From Oligoflexia bacterium (GTDB lineage Bacteria; Bdellovibrionota; UBA1018), in the NCBI GenBank assembly GCA_903895855.1, contig CAITVN010000235.1:1-34594 (forward strand): DNA of 34,594 bases, in the 5' to 3' direction. The translations under genes were made by a program, and so were the position numbers. Below, piece after piece: positions 22,666 to 30,799 of this stretch. Positions within the stretch are counted from its first letter, which is position 1. The number at the start of each line of letters is the position of its first letter. The notes under the pieces are model-generated. The model did not search any database, had not been told where the DNA came from, and saw nothing but the letters and a program-made list of their open reading frames with translations.

Positions 22666-23250
22666 TTAAGCTCGCCAGGCAAGAGCTGCGAGTGGTGAGA
22701 GCTTAGATTCAAAGAAGAGTACGACTTCACCGTCAAGTTGGAGTTTTTCAAACTTATATTTTTTTGACACCAACGTCACATAATCAGCAGTGAGAGACTT
22801 CGGAAGTTGGGTGATAGTTTCGATTTTCGAGTCTGAGTAGTTAGGTGACTCAAATTTGAGTGCAAAACCAAATGAATTGGCCATTGCCCCAACCACCGAA
22901 GACAAAACACGATTCGAGAACTCGCACACCGCATCGGGTAGCCAGTCTATATCACCTGTGGTCTCGAGACCGTCTCCATACATAACTTTCAATATTTTCT
23001 CGCAACTTGCCTTCGGAATTAATAAACAAGCCGCTCCACTGACTGGCCCAGAAAAATTAATCGTGCAAGCTGAAATTTCACCTTGTAGGTGCCTATCAAG
23101 GTAATCAGCAACACCCGTCAGTTTTAATTCTTCTAAAATAGAGGGTGATTAAAAAACATCCTGTTCATCTCCAGCAACTTTAAGTGCTGTCTGAAAATTC
23201 CAGTCGATATTGCGCACAAACAAGTCTCTTAAAACTTCGAGGTCAGCCAT
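22666..23250 (-). pseudogene. CheX-like phosphatase gene broken by an in-frame ochre codon
   Basis: From an ATG at 23250 the frame reads MADLEVLRDLFVRNIDWNF ... GDEQDVF, then a TAA at 23149-23151, and continues in the same frame: SPSILEELKLTGVADYLDRH, GEISACTINFSGPVSGAACLL, GDIDWLPDAVCEFSNRVLSSVVGAMANSFG. It ends at 22666 (195 codons in all). The second part is the CheX-type fold (GEIS...F.G...G, then E-x-x-N-x-x-x-x-x-x-G-x-x-x-x), which dephosphorylates CheY-P. No good start lies just after the TAA; the next possible starts (TTG 22992, ATG 22983) would delete half the domain. One base change therefore inactivates an otherwise well-kept gene, suggesting a recent mutation, a sequencing error or stop-codon read-through. 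Confidence 0.7.
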
Positions 23251-23372
23251 GCCCTATTTTCACTCACTATGCCCTGATCGTAAAGTGTTTTTTTTAGAAA
23301 GTGCGATCTTAAAGAAAATTTCGGTGCTTATTCGTTAGCTAAGAATTTGAACGGACGTCGCTAAAATGCATG

Positions 23373-23405
23373 GTCAAATAGTTGTCAAATAGTTACCAAA
23401 TAGTC
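23373..23405. promoter_or_regulatory. Three head-to-tail 11-bp repeats
   Basis: GTCAAATAGTT, GTCAAATAGTT, ACCAAATAGTC follow each other without gaps. An 11-bp period places identical bases on one face of the helix, as in direct-repeat operators of response regulators. It sits in the 347 bp between the divergent CheX-like gene (start 23250) and the hybrid kinase gene (start 23598). The rest of that stretch is AT-rich with no other feature seen. Confidence 0.55.
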
Positions 23406-23597
23406 GACCGACAAGAAAATGAAAAAAAACGTCAATAAATAGAATCTATTAACATATTTTGTGGCGCTAATTTTCAAGATAGGCCGCAATAACGAAAAAG
23501 TTTGATCTGGCATTTCATCACTGACAGCAGGACTTTTCGCAGTTACCCTTAGAGAAACCCCTTGCCGCTGGCCACTTAGTCAGAAGGAAAATCAAAA

Positions 23598-26500
23598 ATG
23601 GGCCCATTTCAGAAAAAATTCACCCTCTTGCTCGAACGGCAAAATCATTGGGCTCAAAGTGTCCCGGTCATTGTTTTACTTTCGCTACTCGGTCTGACGT
23701 TTTTTACTTGGAAGACTACTCGAGATTCGGCGCACGCAATAGCTGAGGCCGCATTCAGTGATGAATGCAGAGAAATTCAGAAACACGTTGAGTCGCGCCT
23801 AACCGAGCAAGAAGTGCTGCTTCGAGGGGCCGTAGGACTTTTTAACAGCACGGGTGAGATGAGTCACTCTCAGTGGCGACGGTACGTTTCAGCCCTCGAG
23901 CTCGATCGTTTCCAACCTGGCATTCTTGGTCTTGGATTTTCGGTTCGGCTTAAACCCGATGAAAAATCGGCCAATATGAGAAAAATTCGCGCCGAAGGAT
24001 TTCCCGAATACACCATAAAACCCGAAGGCGAGCGTTCAGTTTACGCCCCAGTCATCTACCTAGAACCTTTTAATTGGCGCAATCAGCGCGCACTTGGCTA
24101 CGACCTATACTCAGAGCTCGTGCGACGCACGGCTCTTGATTATGCAGCCGACCAGGCAGCTGCCACGCTTTCTGGTAAAATCACTTTGCTTCAAGAAACT
24201 GAAACCGATAAACAAATCGGAGTTCTCATGATCGTGCCCGTTTATCGAATGGGGGCACTAGTCGACACGGTTGAAAATCGTCGAGCCGCGCTGCTGGGGT
24301 TTGTCTATGCCCCGATTCGAATGGGCGATTTCATGAAAAATATCTTGAAACTGCTGCCTCACGGGGTCGAGTTCACCATTCTAGATGAAACCTCATCACT
24401 GCCCGATAAGAAACTTTTCAGTAATGAGACGGGGTCACCGACTGGCAATAAACCCGAGTTTACCGAGACTCACAGCACTGAGGTATTTCAAGGTCGGCGC
24501 TGGTCTTTTACGTGTTCGAGTTTGCCTTCGTTTGAGGCTAACGCGAGCAGCACTAAATATCAGATAATTTTGGGTAGCGGCATTCTTTTGAGCTTTTTTA
24601 CGTTTTATATTTTGATAATTTTAGGGCGCTCACGTCAGCTGGCGGTCGCACTCGCAGAGCGCAAATCACAAGAACTCGCATCAGAAGAAGAATTCTTTCA
24701 TCTGCTTTTCAATTCAACAGCCGAAGCGATTTGCGTGCTCGACAATCAGGGTTTGTGTACTTACGCAAATCAGGCCTGCCTAGAAACCCTGGGGTTTTTA
24801 AATAAAGACGAGATTCTTGGCAAAAACCTGCACGAGTTGACTCAGCACATGCATGTCGATGGCACTCGGTCGCAGGTTGACGAGTGTGATATCATCACCG
24901 CACTTAAGCAGGGCAAGAATAATCATAACCCCGACGGCATCTTCTACAAAAGAGATGGCAATGTTCTGCCGGTCGAGTATTGGTCTTATCCGCGCCTAGA
25001 AAGTGGCAAAATTATTGGAGCGGTGATTACTTTTCTCAATATCACCGAAAGAAAACTCGCCAGCGAAAAACTCAAGGTAGCGGTTGTTGAACTCGATACG
25101 ATTTTTGAAAACATTAGTGTGGGCATCTTAGTCGAGAAAGATGGGCAATACTTAAGAGTAAATGGGGCGCTAACCGAAATGATGGGCTATCAAACCGAAG
25201 ACGTTTGGAAGCTCGATTGGTATTTCAGTTTTCGCAGCAAACAAGTTTACGCACAGTTTCGTAGTGAGGCCTCGATCGCGTTTTTGCAGGGTAAGGTGTT
25301 TCAGTCAGAACAAGAAATCATGCGCAAAGACGGTTCGCTATTTTCAGCGAAACTGACTGGCAAGTCACTAGACCTCAAAGAAAATAAACACCTTTGGGTC
25401 ATTGAAGACATTAGCGATTCAAAAAATGCCGTAGCGCAATTGATCGCGGCCAAAAAAGCCGCCGATGAGGCAAGTCAACTCAAGAGTATCTTTTTGGCGA
25501 ATATGAGTCACGAAATCAGAACCCCCATGAATGCGATTGTCGGTTTTAGCGAAATTCTTCTCGAAAATGGGCTGTCGCCCGATCAGCAAGAAAGTGCAAG
25601 CGCTATTCACGCAAGCGGCAAAAATCTCTTACAAATCATCAACACTATTTTAGACCTCTCAAAAGTCGAAGCCGATAAAATGGAACTCGATTTTGTCGAT
25701 TTCAAAGTCGAGACTCTCATCGACGAGGTGCTCGATGCCGTCGGGGCAAAAAAAATGAAGAGTGCAGTTGAACTCAAAGTTCACCTTAACCCCAAGCTTG
25801 ACCCGGTTTACCGCGGTGACGTGGTCAGAATTAGACAAATTCTCATCAATCTTTTGGCAAACGCGGTTAAATTCACGGCACGTGGCACCATTAAGATTGC
25901 CGTAAATCTACGAGTGATAGACACTCAGCAAACCACTCTCGACTTCAGTATCGCAGATACCGGAAGCGGTATGAAAGCTGAGTACCTCAAAAAGATTTTT
26001 GAACCCTTTAGTCAAGAAGATAGCTCGATGACTCGACAACATGGCGGCACGGGGTTAGGCGTATCGATTTCAAAGAAATTAGCCGTACTCATGGGGGGTG
26101 ACATTCACTACCAGAGTATTGAAGGGCAAGGCACCACTGTTACCGTTGCAGTCATAGTAAAAAATGGCGTTCAAGATGCTGCGCTTACTCAGGCCACTCC
26201 GAATTTGAAATCCGACACCAAAGTAGGCGAACCGATAAATCAAAATCGGCTCATACTAGTGGCCGAAGACACCCAAGTAAATCAACTTTTGATTAAAAAA
26301 TATCTGACTTTGTGGGGGTATTCTGCAATTTTTGCCAATAACGGTAAAGAAGTCTTGGCTCTTCTCAAGTCAAAACGAGTCGACCTCATTTTAATGGACG
26401 TACAGATGGCGATCATGGATGGCCTTGAGGCCACTAAGGTCATACGTAAAACGGGTAGTCAAATTCCGATCATTGGTCTTTCTGCCCATGCCATGAAACA

Positions 26501-26903
26501 AAATGAAGAACAGGCTCTGGCCTCGGGTATGAACGATTACATCACCAAGCCCATTGATTCGACCGCCTTGCAGAACGCCCTGGTGAAGCACTTAAAAGAC
26601 CTACTCAAGATACCCGAACAAGCGGCCAAAGACATCGATCAAGAACTCTATCGAGCGTTCATTAAAGATGTGAATAAGAAACTACTCAGCTACGCTGAGT
26701 TGCTAGAGTCAAAGCGGTTTGCCGATCTCAATAGGCTAGGGCATGGTATCAAGTCGTACGCCGCTACCTACGGGCATCGAGACTTAGGCGAAATCGGCAA
26801 AGAAATTGAGCACACGGCTTTGAGTGAAAACCTTCAGTCTTTGAGAGCAGTGGGCGAAAAACTGAGGCAGTACTTAATAAACCATGAAATCTATCAAGCG
26901 TAG
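23598..26903 (+). CDS. CHASE-PAS-PAS hybrid histidine kinase with REC and Hpt
   Basis: A 1101-residue membrane sensor kinase. TM1 about 21-39; periplasmic CHASE domain about 65-300 (HVESRLTEQEVLLRGAVGLF, FQPGILGLGFSVRL, GYDLYSE); TM2 about 321-343. PAS1 about 365-485 and PAS2 about 497-610; HisKA with phospho-acceptor His638 (NMSHEIRTPMNAIVG). HATPase_c has the N box around Asn755 (NLLANAVKF), DTGSGMK and GGTGLGVSIS. REC about 884-1000 has Asp934 (ILMDVQMAIMDG) and Lys984. The Hpt domain about 1010-1095 has His1049 (RLGHGIKSYAATYG). All phosphorelay residues are present, so it is a complete His-Asp-His relay that could pass phosphate to a separate receiver. CHASE domains bind small extracellular ligands. 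The ATG has an AAGGAAAA box, and the next kinase gene follows after 12 bp. Confidence 0.93.
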   Translation: MGPFQKKFTLLLERQNHWAQSVPVIVLLSLLGLTFFTWKTTRDSAHAIAEAAFSDECREIQKHVESRLTEQEVLLRGAVGLFNSTGEMSHSQWRRYVSALELDRFQPGILGLGFSVRLKPDEKSANMRKIRAEGFPEYTIKPEGERSVYAPVIYLEPFNWRNQRALGYDLYSELVRRTALDYAADQAAATLSGKITLLQETETDKQIGVLMIVPVYRMGALVDTVENRRAALLGFVYAPIRMGDFMKNILKLLPHGVEFTILDETSSLPDKKLFSNETGSPTGNKPEFTETHSTEVFQGRRWSFTCSSLPSFEANASSTKYQIILGSGILLSFFTFYILIILGRSRQLAVALAERKSQELASEEEFFHLLFNSTAEAICVLDNQGLCTYANQACLETLGFLNKDEILGKNLHELTQHMHVDGTRSQVDECDIITALKQGKNNHNPDGIFYKRDGNVLPVEYWSYPRLESGKIIGAVITFLNITERKLASEKLKVAVVELDTIFENISVGILVEKDGQYLRVNGALTEMMGYQTEDVWKLDWYFSFRSKQVYAQFRSEASIAFLQGKVFQSEQEIMRKDGSLFSAKLTGKSLDLKENKHLWVIEDISDSKNAVAQLIAAKKAADEASQLKSIFLANMSHEIRTPMNAIVGFSEILLENGLSPDQQESASAIHASGKNLLQIINTILDLSKVEADKMELDFVDFKVETLIDEVLDAVGAKKMKSAVELKVHLNPKLDPVYRGDVVRIRQILINLLANAVKFTARGTIKIAVNLRVIDTQQTTLDFSIADTGSGMKAEYLKKIFEPFSQEDSSMTRQHGGTGLGVSISKKLAVLMGGDIHYQSIEGQGTTVTVAVIVKNGVQDAALTQATPNLKSDTKVGEPINQNRLILVAEDTQVNQLLIKKYLTLWGYSAIFANNGKEVLALLKSKRVDLILMDVQMAIMDGLEATKVIRKTGSQIPIIGLSAHAMKQNEEQALASGMNDYITKPIDSTALQNALVKHLKDLLKIPEQAAKDIDQELYRAFIKDVNKKLLSYAELLESKRFADLNRLGHGIKSYAATYGHRDLGEIGKEIEHTALSENLQSLRAVGEKLRQYLINHEIYQA

Positions 26904-26915
26904 GAGAACCTTCAA

Positions 26916-28040
26916 GTGAACGCAAAATATACCCTGTTAGCTGTCGATGACGAGTCGCTTAATTTGCTCTTACTCGAAAAGACCCTAAAAAACCAATACC
27001 GCGTTCTCACGGCCTTGAGTGCCGACGAGGCCTGGCTGCTTCTCGACAAGAACCCGGTAGACCTTGTCTTGCTCGATGTTTCAATGCCAGGCACAGACGG
27101 CTTTACTTTTTGCGAAAGGGTAAAAAAAGAGAGCCGACTGAAAGACATTCCCATTATTTTTCTCACGGCCTTCAGCGATACCGAAAATATCGTCAAAGGG
27201 CTAGAAATCGGGGGTAATGATCACATCAGTAAACCGTTTGTGAGTGAAATTCTGAAGTCGCGAATTCAAATTCAATTGAAAATCGTAGAGCACATTCGCA
27301 ATCAAGAAGAAGTACAACGCAATTTTTTTCAAGTCGCGCGCCTGGCTTCAGTTGGCACCTTAAGTGCCGGTATTGCTCATGAACTCAACACGCCCCTTGC
27401 AATCATCACGGCTTACGCGACTAAGTTGCACGAGCAGATTCTTGAAAATAATTTTGATAAAGAAGAATCGTCAAATACCATCGACACCGTGCTCAGAATG
27501 GCCGAGCGCATGCGAAAAATCATCGCCTACGTTCGCGAGTTCGCTGATTATAAAAAAGACCAGCAAGACAGCGCCACTGACCTCAATGAAGTGATTGAAA
27601 GTACGCTGCTGCTTTTTAAACAGCAGTTTGCCGATCGGCAAATAACTGAAACGTTGCAGTTGACTAGTGGCTTACCGAAAATCCAGATCAATAGAGGCAA
27701 ATTTGAATTTGTGATTCAAAATTTACTACTCAATGCCCGCGATGCGTTTGATCAGTTCGAACCCGCAACCGCCAAGAACATCACGGTCACGACGGCCAGA
27801 GTGACTGACAGCCCCAACCTCGTTATTACGGTCAAAGACAATGGCAAAGGAATTTCGAAAGTGTATTTAGATAAGCTCTTTGATCCTTTTTTCACTTTAA
27901 AAGAAGTCGGGCAAGGCACTGGCTTAGGCTTATCAATAATCTATTCAATCATCAAAGCTTACGGCGGCGCCATCAGTGTCAAGAGCGAAGAAAACGGCGG
28001 CACCATCGTTCAAGCGAGTTTGCCTCTTCAAATGCCGTGA
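26916..28040 (+). CDS. REC-HisKA-HATPase histidine kinase
   Basis: A 374-residue soluble kinase with an N-terminal receiver: AVDDES, Asp54 in VLLDVSMPGTDG, Lys106 in HISKPF. A short helix linker is followed by HisKA with His155 (LSAGIAHELNTPLAII) and HATPase_c (NLLLNARDAFDQ, VKDNGKGI, GQGTGLGLSIIY). This layout (receiver on the N-terminus of a kinase) usually lets an upstream kinase modulate a second kinase. The GTG start at 26916 has a strong AGGAGA box 8 bases away, and lies 12 bp after the hybrid kinase stop, so the two form an operon and probably one relay, with the hybrid kinase Hpt as candidate donor to Asp54. No output regulator follows. Confidence 0.92.
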   Translation: MNAKYTLLAVDDESLNLLLLEKTLKNQYRVLTALSADEAWLLLDKNPVDLVLLDVSMPGTDGFTFCERVKKESRLKDIPIIFLTAFSDTENIVKGLEIGGNDHISKPFVSEILKSRIQIQLKIVEHIRNQEEVQRNFFQVARLASVGTLSAGIAHELNTPLAIITAYATKLHEQILENNFDKEESSNTIDTVLRMAERMRKIIAYVREFADYKKDQQDSATDLNEVIESTLLLFKQQFADRQITETLQLTSGLPKIQINRGKFEFVIQNLLLNARDAFDQFEPATAKNITVTTARVTDSPNLVITVKDNGKGISKVYLDKLFDPFFTLKEVGQGTGLGLSIIYSIIKAYGGAISVKSEENGGTIVQASLPLQMP

Positions 28041-28128
28041 ATCATTGTGGTCGTCGGCGGTTGCACTCAGCACAAACTGGGTTAAAAACGTTTCTAACAA
28101 AAACTTCGAGAAACCCTGCGTAAAAATA

Positions 28129-28200
28129 GATCAAACTAATTTGGTTCACACCGCAGGGAATACATTACCATGCGACTCTCGCCGTGTGTTGCCTCGTTGA
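28129..28200 (+). repeat. Fragment related to the HNH endonuclease gene
   Basis: About 72 bp that align with the HNH gene at about 33810-33885. Translated, DQTNLVHTAGNTLPCDSRRVLP here matches DRSNLVHAAAKSLPVGIRVALP there, and the shared DNA includes AATTTGGTTCAC. It lies between the kinase gene and pstB, and is a relic of another copy of this HNH family or a small duplication. Confidence 0.55.
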
Positions 28201-28202
28201 GG

Positions 28203-28991
28203 CTAACTAATGACGCCTTTGATATGGTCTTGGGTGCGCTGCTCTTTGGGGTGTTCAAAAACCTGAGCGGCCGGGCCACACTCGATGAGTTCGCCCAGGT
28301 ACATGAATACGACGTAATCGGCGAGGCGTCGAGCCTGCCGCAAGAGGTGGGTGACGATCACGATGGTATAGCGGTCTTTGAGTTCGTGTAGTTTGCCTTC
28401 AATGTGCCGCGTAGAGATGGGGTCTAACGCTGAGGTGGGTTCATCGGCCAAAATGATTTCAGGTTCAACCGCAAGGCCCCGCGCTAAGCAAAGCCTTTGC
28501 TGTTGGCCGATTGAAAGGCTAGCGGCCGATTCATTGAGACGATCTTTAACTTCGTCCCAAAGGCCGGCGATTTGAAGATTTTTTTGCACGAGCACTTCGA
28601 GCTGTTGTCGATTTCGCATACCGTGAATTTTGGGGCCGTAGGCGACATTTTCAAAAATTGACATCGGAAGCGGCGAGGGTCTTTGCGAAAGAAGTCCCAT
28701 TTTTTTTCTGATGCGGGTCACGTCGACCTTTGAACTAAAAATGTCTTCGCCATCAACCAGTACGCTGCCTCTGACCGTAGTTTCGTCGAAGGTATCGATC
28801 ATGCGATTAAAAGAGCGCAGCAGGGTTGATTTTCCGCAGCCCGAGGGCCCGATGATCGCGGTGATGGCCCGGTCAGGAATTTCGACACTGATGTTATTGA
28901 GTGCCAAAGTGTTTTTGTAATAAACGCTGAGGTTCTTGGTCTGAATGTGCGTTCTGGATTCGGGTTTTGGCGGTTGCATCGAGATCCTCAT
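28203..28991 (-). CDS. pstB: Phosphate ABC transporter ATP-binding protein PstB
   Basis: A 262-residue ABC ATPase of the phosphate subfamily. Walker A is GPSGCGKSTLL (48-58), followed by RSFNRMID typical of PstB. The Q loop lies in MGLLSQRPSPLP, the signature reads LSIGQQQRLCLARGLA (family LSGGQQQR, here Ile for Gly), Walker B is IILADEPTSALDP, and the switch His is in IVIVTHLLRQARRLADYVVFMYLGELIE. It powers high-affinity inorganic phosphate import with PstA and PstC. The start overlaps the pstA stop by 4 bp. phoU, which often follows pstB, is absent; the unit ends here with only a weak 5-bp hairpin at the stop codon. Confidence 0.93.
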   Translation of the reverse strand: MRISMQPPKPESRTHIQTKNLSVYYKNTLALNNISVEIPDRAITAIIGPSGCGKSTLLRSFNRMIDTFDETTVRGSVLVDGEDIFSSKVDVTRIRKKMGLLSQRPSPLPMSIFENVAYGPKIHGMRNRQQLEVLVQKNLQIAGLWDEVKDRLNESAASLSIGQQQRLCLARGLAVEPEIILADEPTSALDPISTRHIEGKLHELKDRYTIVIVTHLLRQARRLADYVVFMYLGELIECGPAAQVFEHPKEQRTQDHIKGVIS

Positions 28992-29848
28992 TTGATGACG
29001 TGGCGGTGAAGTTTTCGAACCAGCAGTCTGGCGAGCAAACTGATGAACAGAATCATGACGGTGAGTACAAACGCACTCGCGTAGGCGCGACTGCGAACCT
29101 CAGGAAATGGTGTTCCTAATTGAAAGAAAATTGCTAACGGCAACGTGGCGACGGGCTGCGAGAGCGAGGTGGGTACGGCGTCTGAAAATCCTGCCGTGAA
29201 TAAGACAGAAGCTGAGTCACCGATGCCGCGCCCAAACGCCATCAGGACGGCGCTGAGTAGACCCGGAAACCCCTGGCGGAGCACGACTTTTAAGGCAGTT
29301 TCTGAGCGTGTGGCTCCCAATGAATACGAGGCGTGAATCATTTCTTTTGGGGTCATGCGCAGGCTCTCGTCAATGCCTCTGCAAAGAATGGGCAGAATCA
29401 AACAAGCCACCGTGATCATGCCCGCGAGTAGCGAGGTTCTGAGGCCTAGCGTGAGCATCAAGGTAAATCCAAAAGCGCCATAAACGATCGAAGGAATTCC
29501 GCACATGACATCGAGCGAAGTTCGGGTGAGGTGGGCAAGCCACGAATTTTTCTTTGTGTAGACGTTGAGGTAAATCGCAATCGGAATACTGATGCTTAGC
29601 GCAATCGCCGTGGCACCGCCCGCCAGGAGCAGTGAACCCACGATGGCATTTAAAATGCCACCTTCTTTACCGAGGTAAAATCCCCCCTTTGGGGTTTGGG
29701 TCAGCATTTCAAAGCTCAACGATGAAAGCCCTTTTTGCGTGATCACGCCGACGATGAATAAGGCGCAGCAGGCCACGAGAACCGTGGTCGTGAGCATGAG
29801 GCTCTTGAAAAAAAATTCTTCGGCGTTACGCAAGTCAAAGCGTTTCAT
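28988..29848 (-). CDS. pstA: Phosphate ABC transporter permease PstA
   Basis: A 286-residue inner-membrane permease with about six membrane helices and the binding-protein-dependent transport signature. The EAA loop reads MTPKEMIHASYSLGATRSETALKVVLRQGFPGL in the second cytoplasmic loop. FTLMLTLGLRT and PSIVYGAFGF are typical of PstA, as is the C-terminal helix before LLVRKLHRH. It forms the channel with PstC. It starts 3 bp after the pstC stop and overlaps pstB by 4 bp. Confidence 0.92.
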   Translation of the reverse strand: MKRFDLRNAEEFFFKSLMLTTTVLVACCALFIVGVITQKGLSSLSFEMLTQTPKGGFYLGKEGGILNAIVGSLLLAGGATAIALSISIPIAIYLNVYTKKNSWLAHLTRTSLDVMCGIPSIVYGAFGFTLMLTLGLRTSLLAGMITVACLILPILCRGIDESLRMTPKEMIHASYSLGATRSETALKVVLRQGFPGLLSAVLMAFGRGIGDSASVLFTAGFSDAVPTSLSQPVATLPLAIFFQLGTPFPEVRSRAYASAFVLTVMILFISLLARLLVRKLHRHVIK

Positions 29849-29851
29849 GGC

Positions 29852-30799
29852 CTAAAACCCTCTCTTTTCGATGCGAATCAAGACTAGGCGGGCGAGGCCA
29901 TTAAAAAACAGCACGACTAAAAAGAGAATCAGGGCTCCCAAAAGTAGCGCTGAATCGTAAAGCGGAATTGAGAGCATTTCGCCGTAATTGTTGGCGATTA
30001 AAGCGGGTAGCGGATACGCGGGGTCGAAAACCGAGTGAGGGGCCCTGGCAACATTGCCCGCGACCATGAGAACGGCCATGGTTTCGCCGAATGCTCGGGT
30101 AACGCCGAGAATGCTGGCCGCAATGACCCCCGGCAGGGCCTTACGCAAAACGACTTTCTTGATGGTTTGCCATTGAGTGGCCCCCAAGGCGAGCGATGCG
30201 TGGCGAAGTTCAACGGGCACGCCAGTCAGTACTTGCAAGGTGACACTAATGATCGCCGGAAAAATCATCACGGCGAGTACAATTCCGGCCGCGAGAACTG
30301 AATAGCCAGAAATTGAAATTTTAAAGACGGTGGCCGCGAAAGCTTTGATTGAGGGAACGACGATTAACACGCCCCACATTCCGTAGACGATTGAAGGAAT
30401 GCCGGCGAGCAGGTCAAGCAAAGGGTTCATCAGGGTACGCATCTTTTTTTTGCTATACTCAGTCAGAAAAATCGCAGTCAGTAAAGAGGTCGGTACGGCG
30501 ATAATCGCCGCTATGGCGGTTACCCAGGTAGTGCCGAGAATGAAGGGTGAAAATCCGAAATCGCCTTTTAACGGAAACCACGAACTTGAAAACAGCAGCT
30601 CGGCCCAGGAGTGAGTCTCGAGAATCGGAAGGCATTTTTGAAATAAGAGCAGGCCAATCACGACGACCAGTAGGCTCGAGAGCAAGGTGAGTACTAACAT
30701 CAAATTGCCGAAAATCGCTTCGGTGATGAGGCGCCAATTCACGGGCTTGAAGTTAGGTTTGATTCGGAGTTTAAGAGCCCGGAGCTCGACCACGGTCAT
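29852..30799 (-). CDS. pstC: Phosphate ABC transporter permease PstC
   Basis: A 315-residue permease with six membrane helices. PstC hallmarks are LLSSLLVVVIGLLLFQ in TM1, the FSPFILGTTWVTAIAAIIAVPTSLL region, AGIPSIVYGMWGV, and the EAA loop VPVELRHASLALGATQWQTIKKVVLRKALPG, followed by GVTRAFGETMAVLMVAGN. The Arg/Glu-containing RAFGET stretch corresponds to residues important for phosphate transport in E. coli PstC. It overlaps pstS by 4 bp at its start (ATGA). Confidence 0.92.
   Translation of the reverse strand: MTVVELRALKLRIKPNFKPVNWRLITEAIFGNLMLVLTLLSSLLVVVIGLLLFQKCLPILETHSWAELLFSSSWFPLKGDFGFSPFILGTTWVTAIAAIIAVPTSLLTAIFLTEYSKKKMRTLMNPLLDLLAGIPSIVYGMWGVLIVVPSIKAFAATVFKISISGYSVLAAGIVLAVMIFPAIISVTLQVLTGVPVELRHASLALGATQWQTIKKVVLRKALPGVIAASILGVTRAFGETMAVLMVAGNVARAPHSVFDPAYPLPALIANNYGEMLSIPLYDSALLLGALILFLVVLFFNGLARLVLIRIEKRGF

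Noticed and set aside
28191..28203. GCCTC-GTT-GAGGC hairpin at the pstB stop as terminator
   Set aside because: Only a 5-bp stem overlapping the stop codon and no T tract; not listed as a feature.
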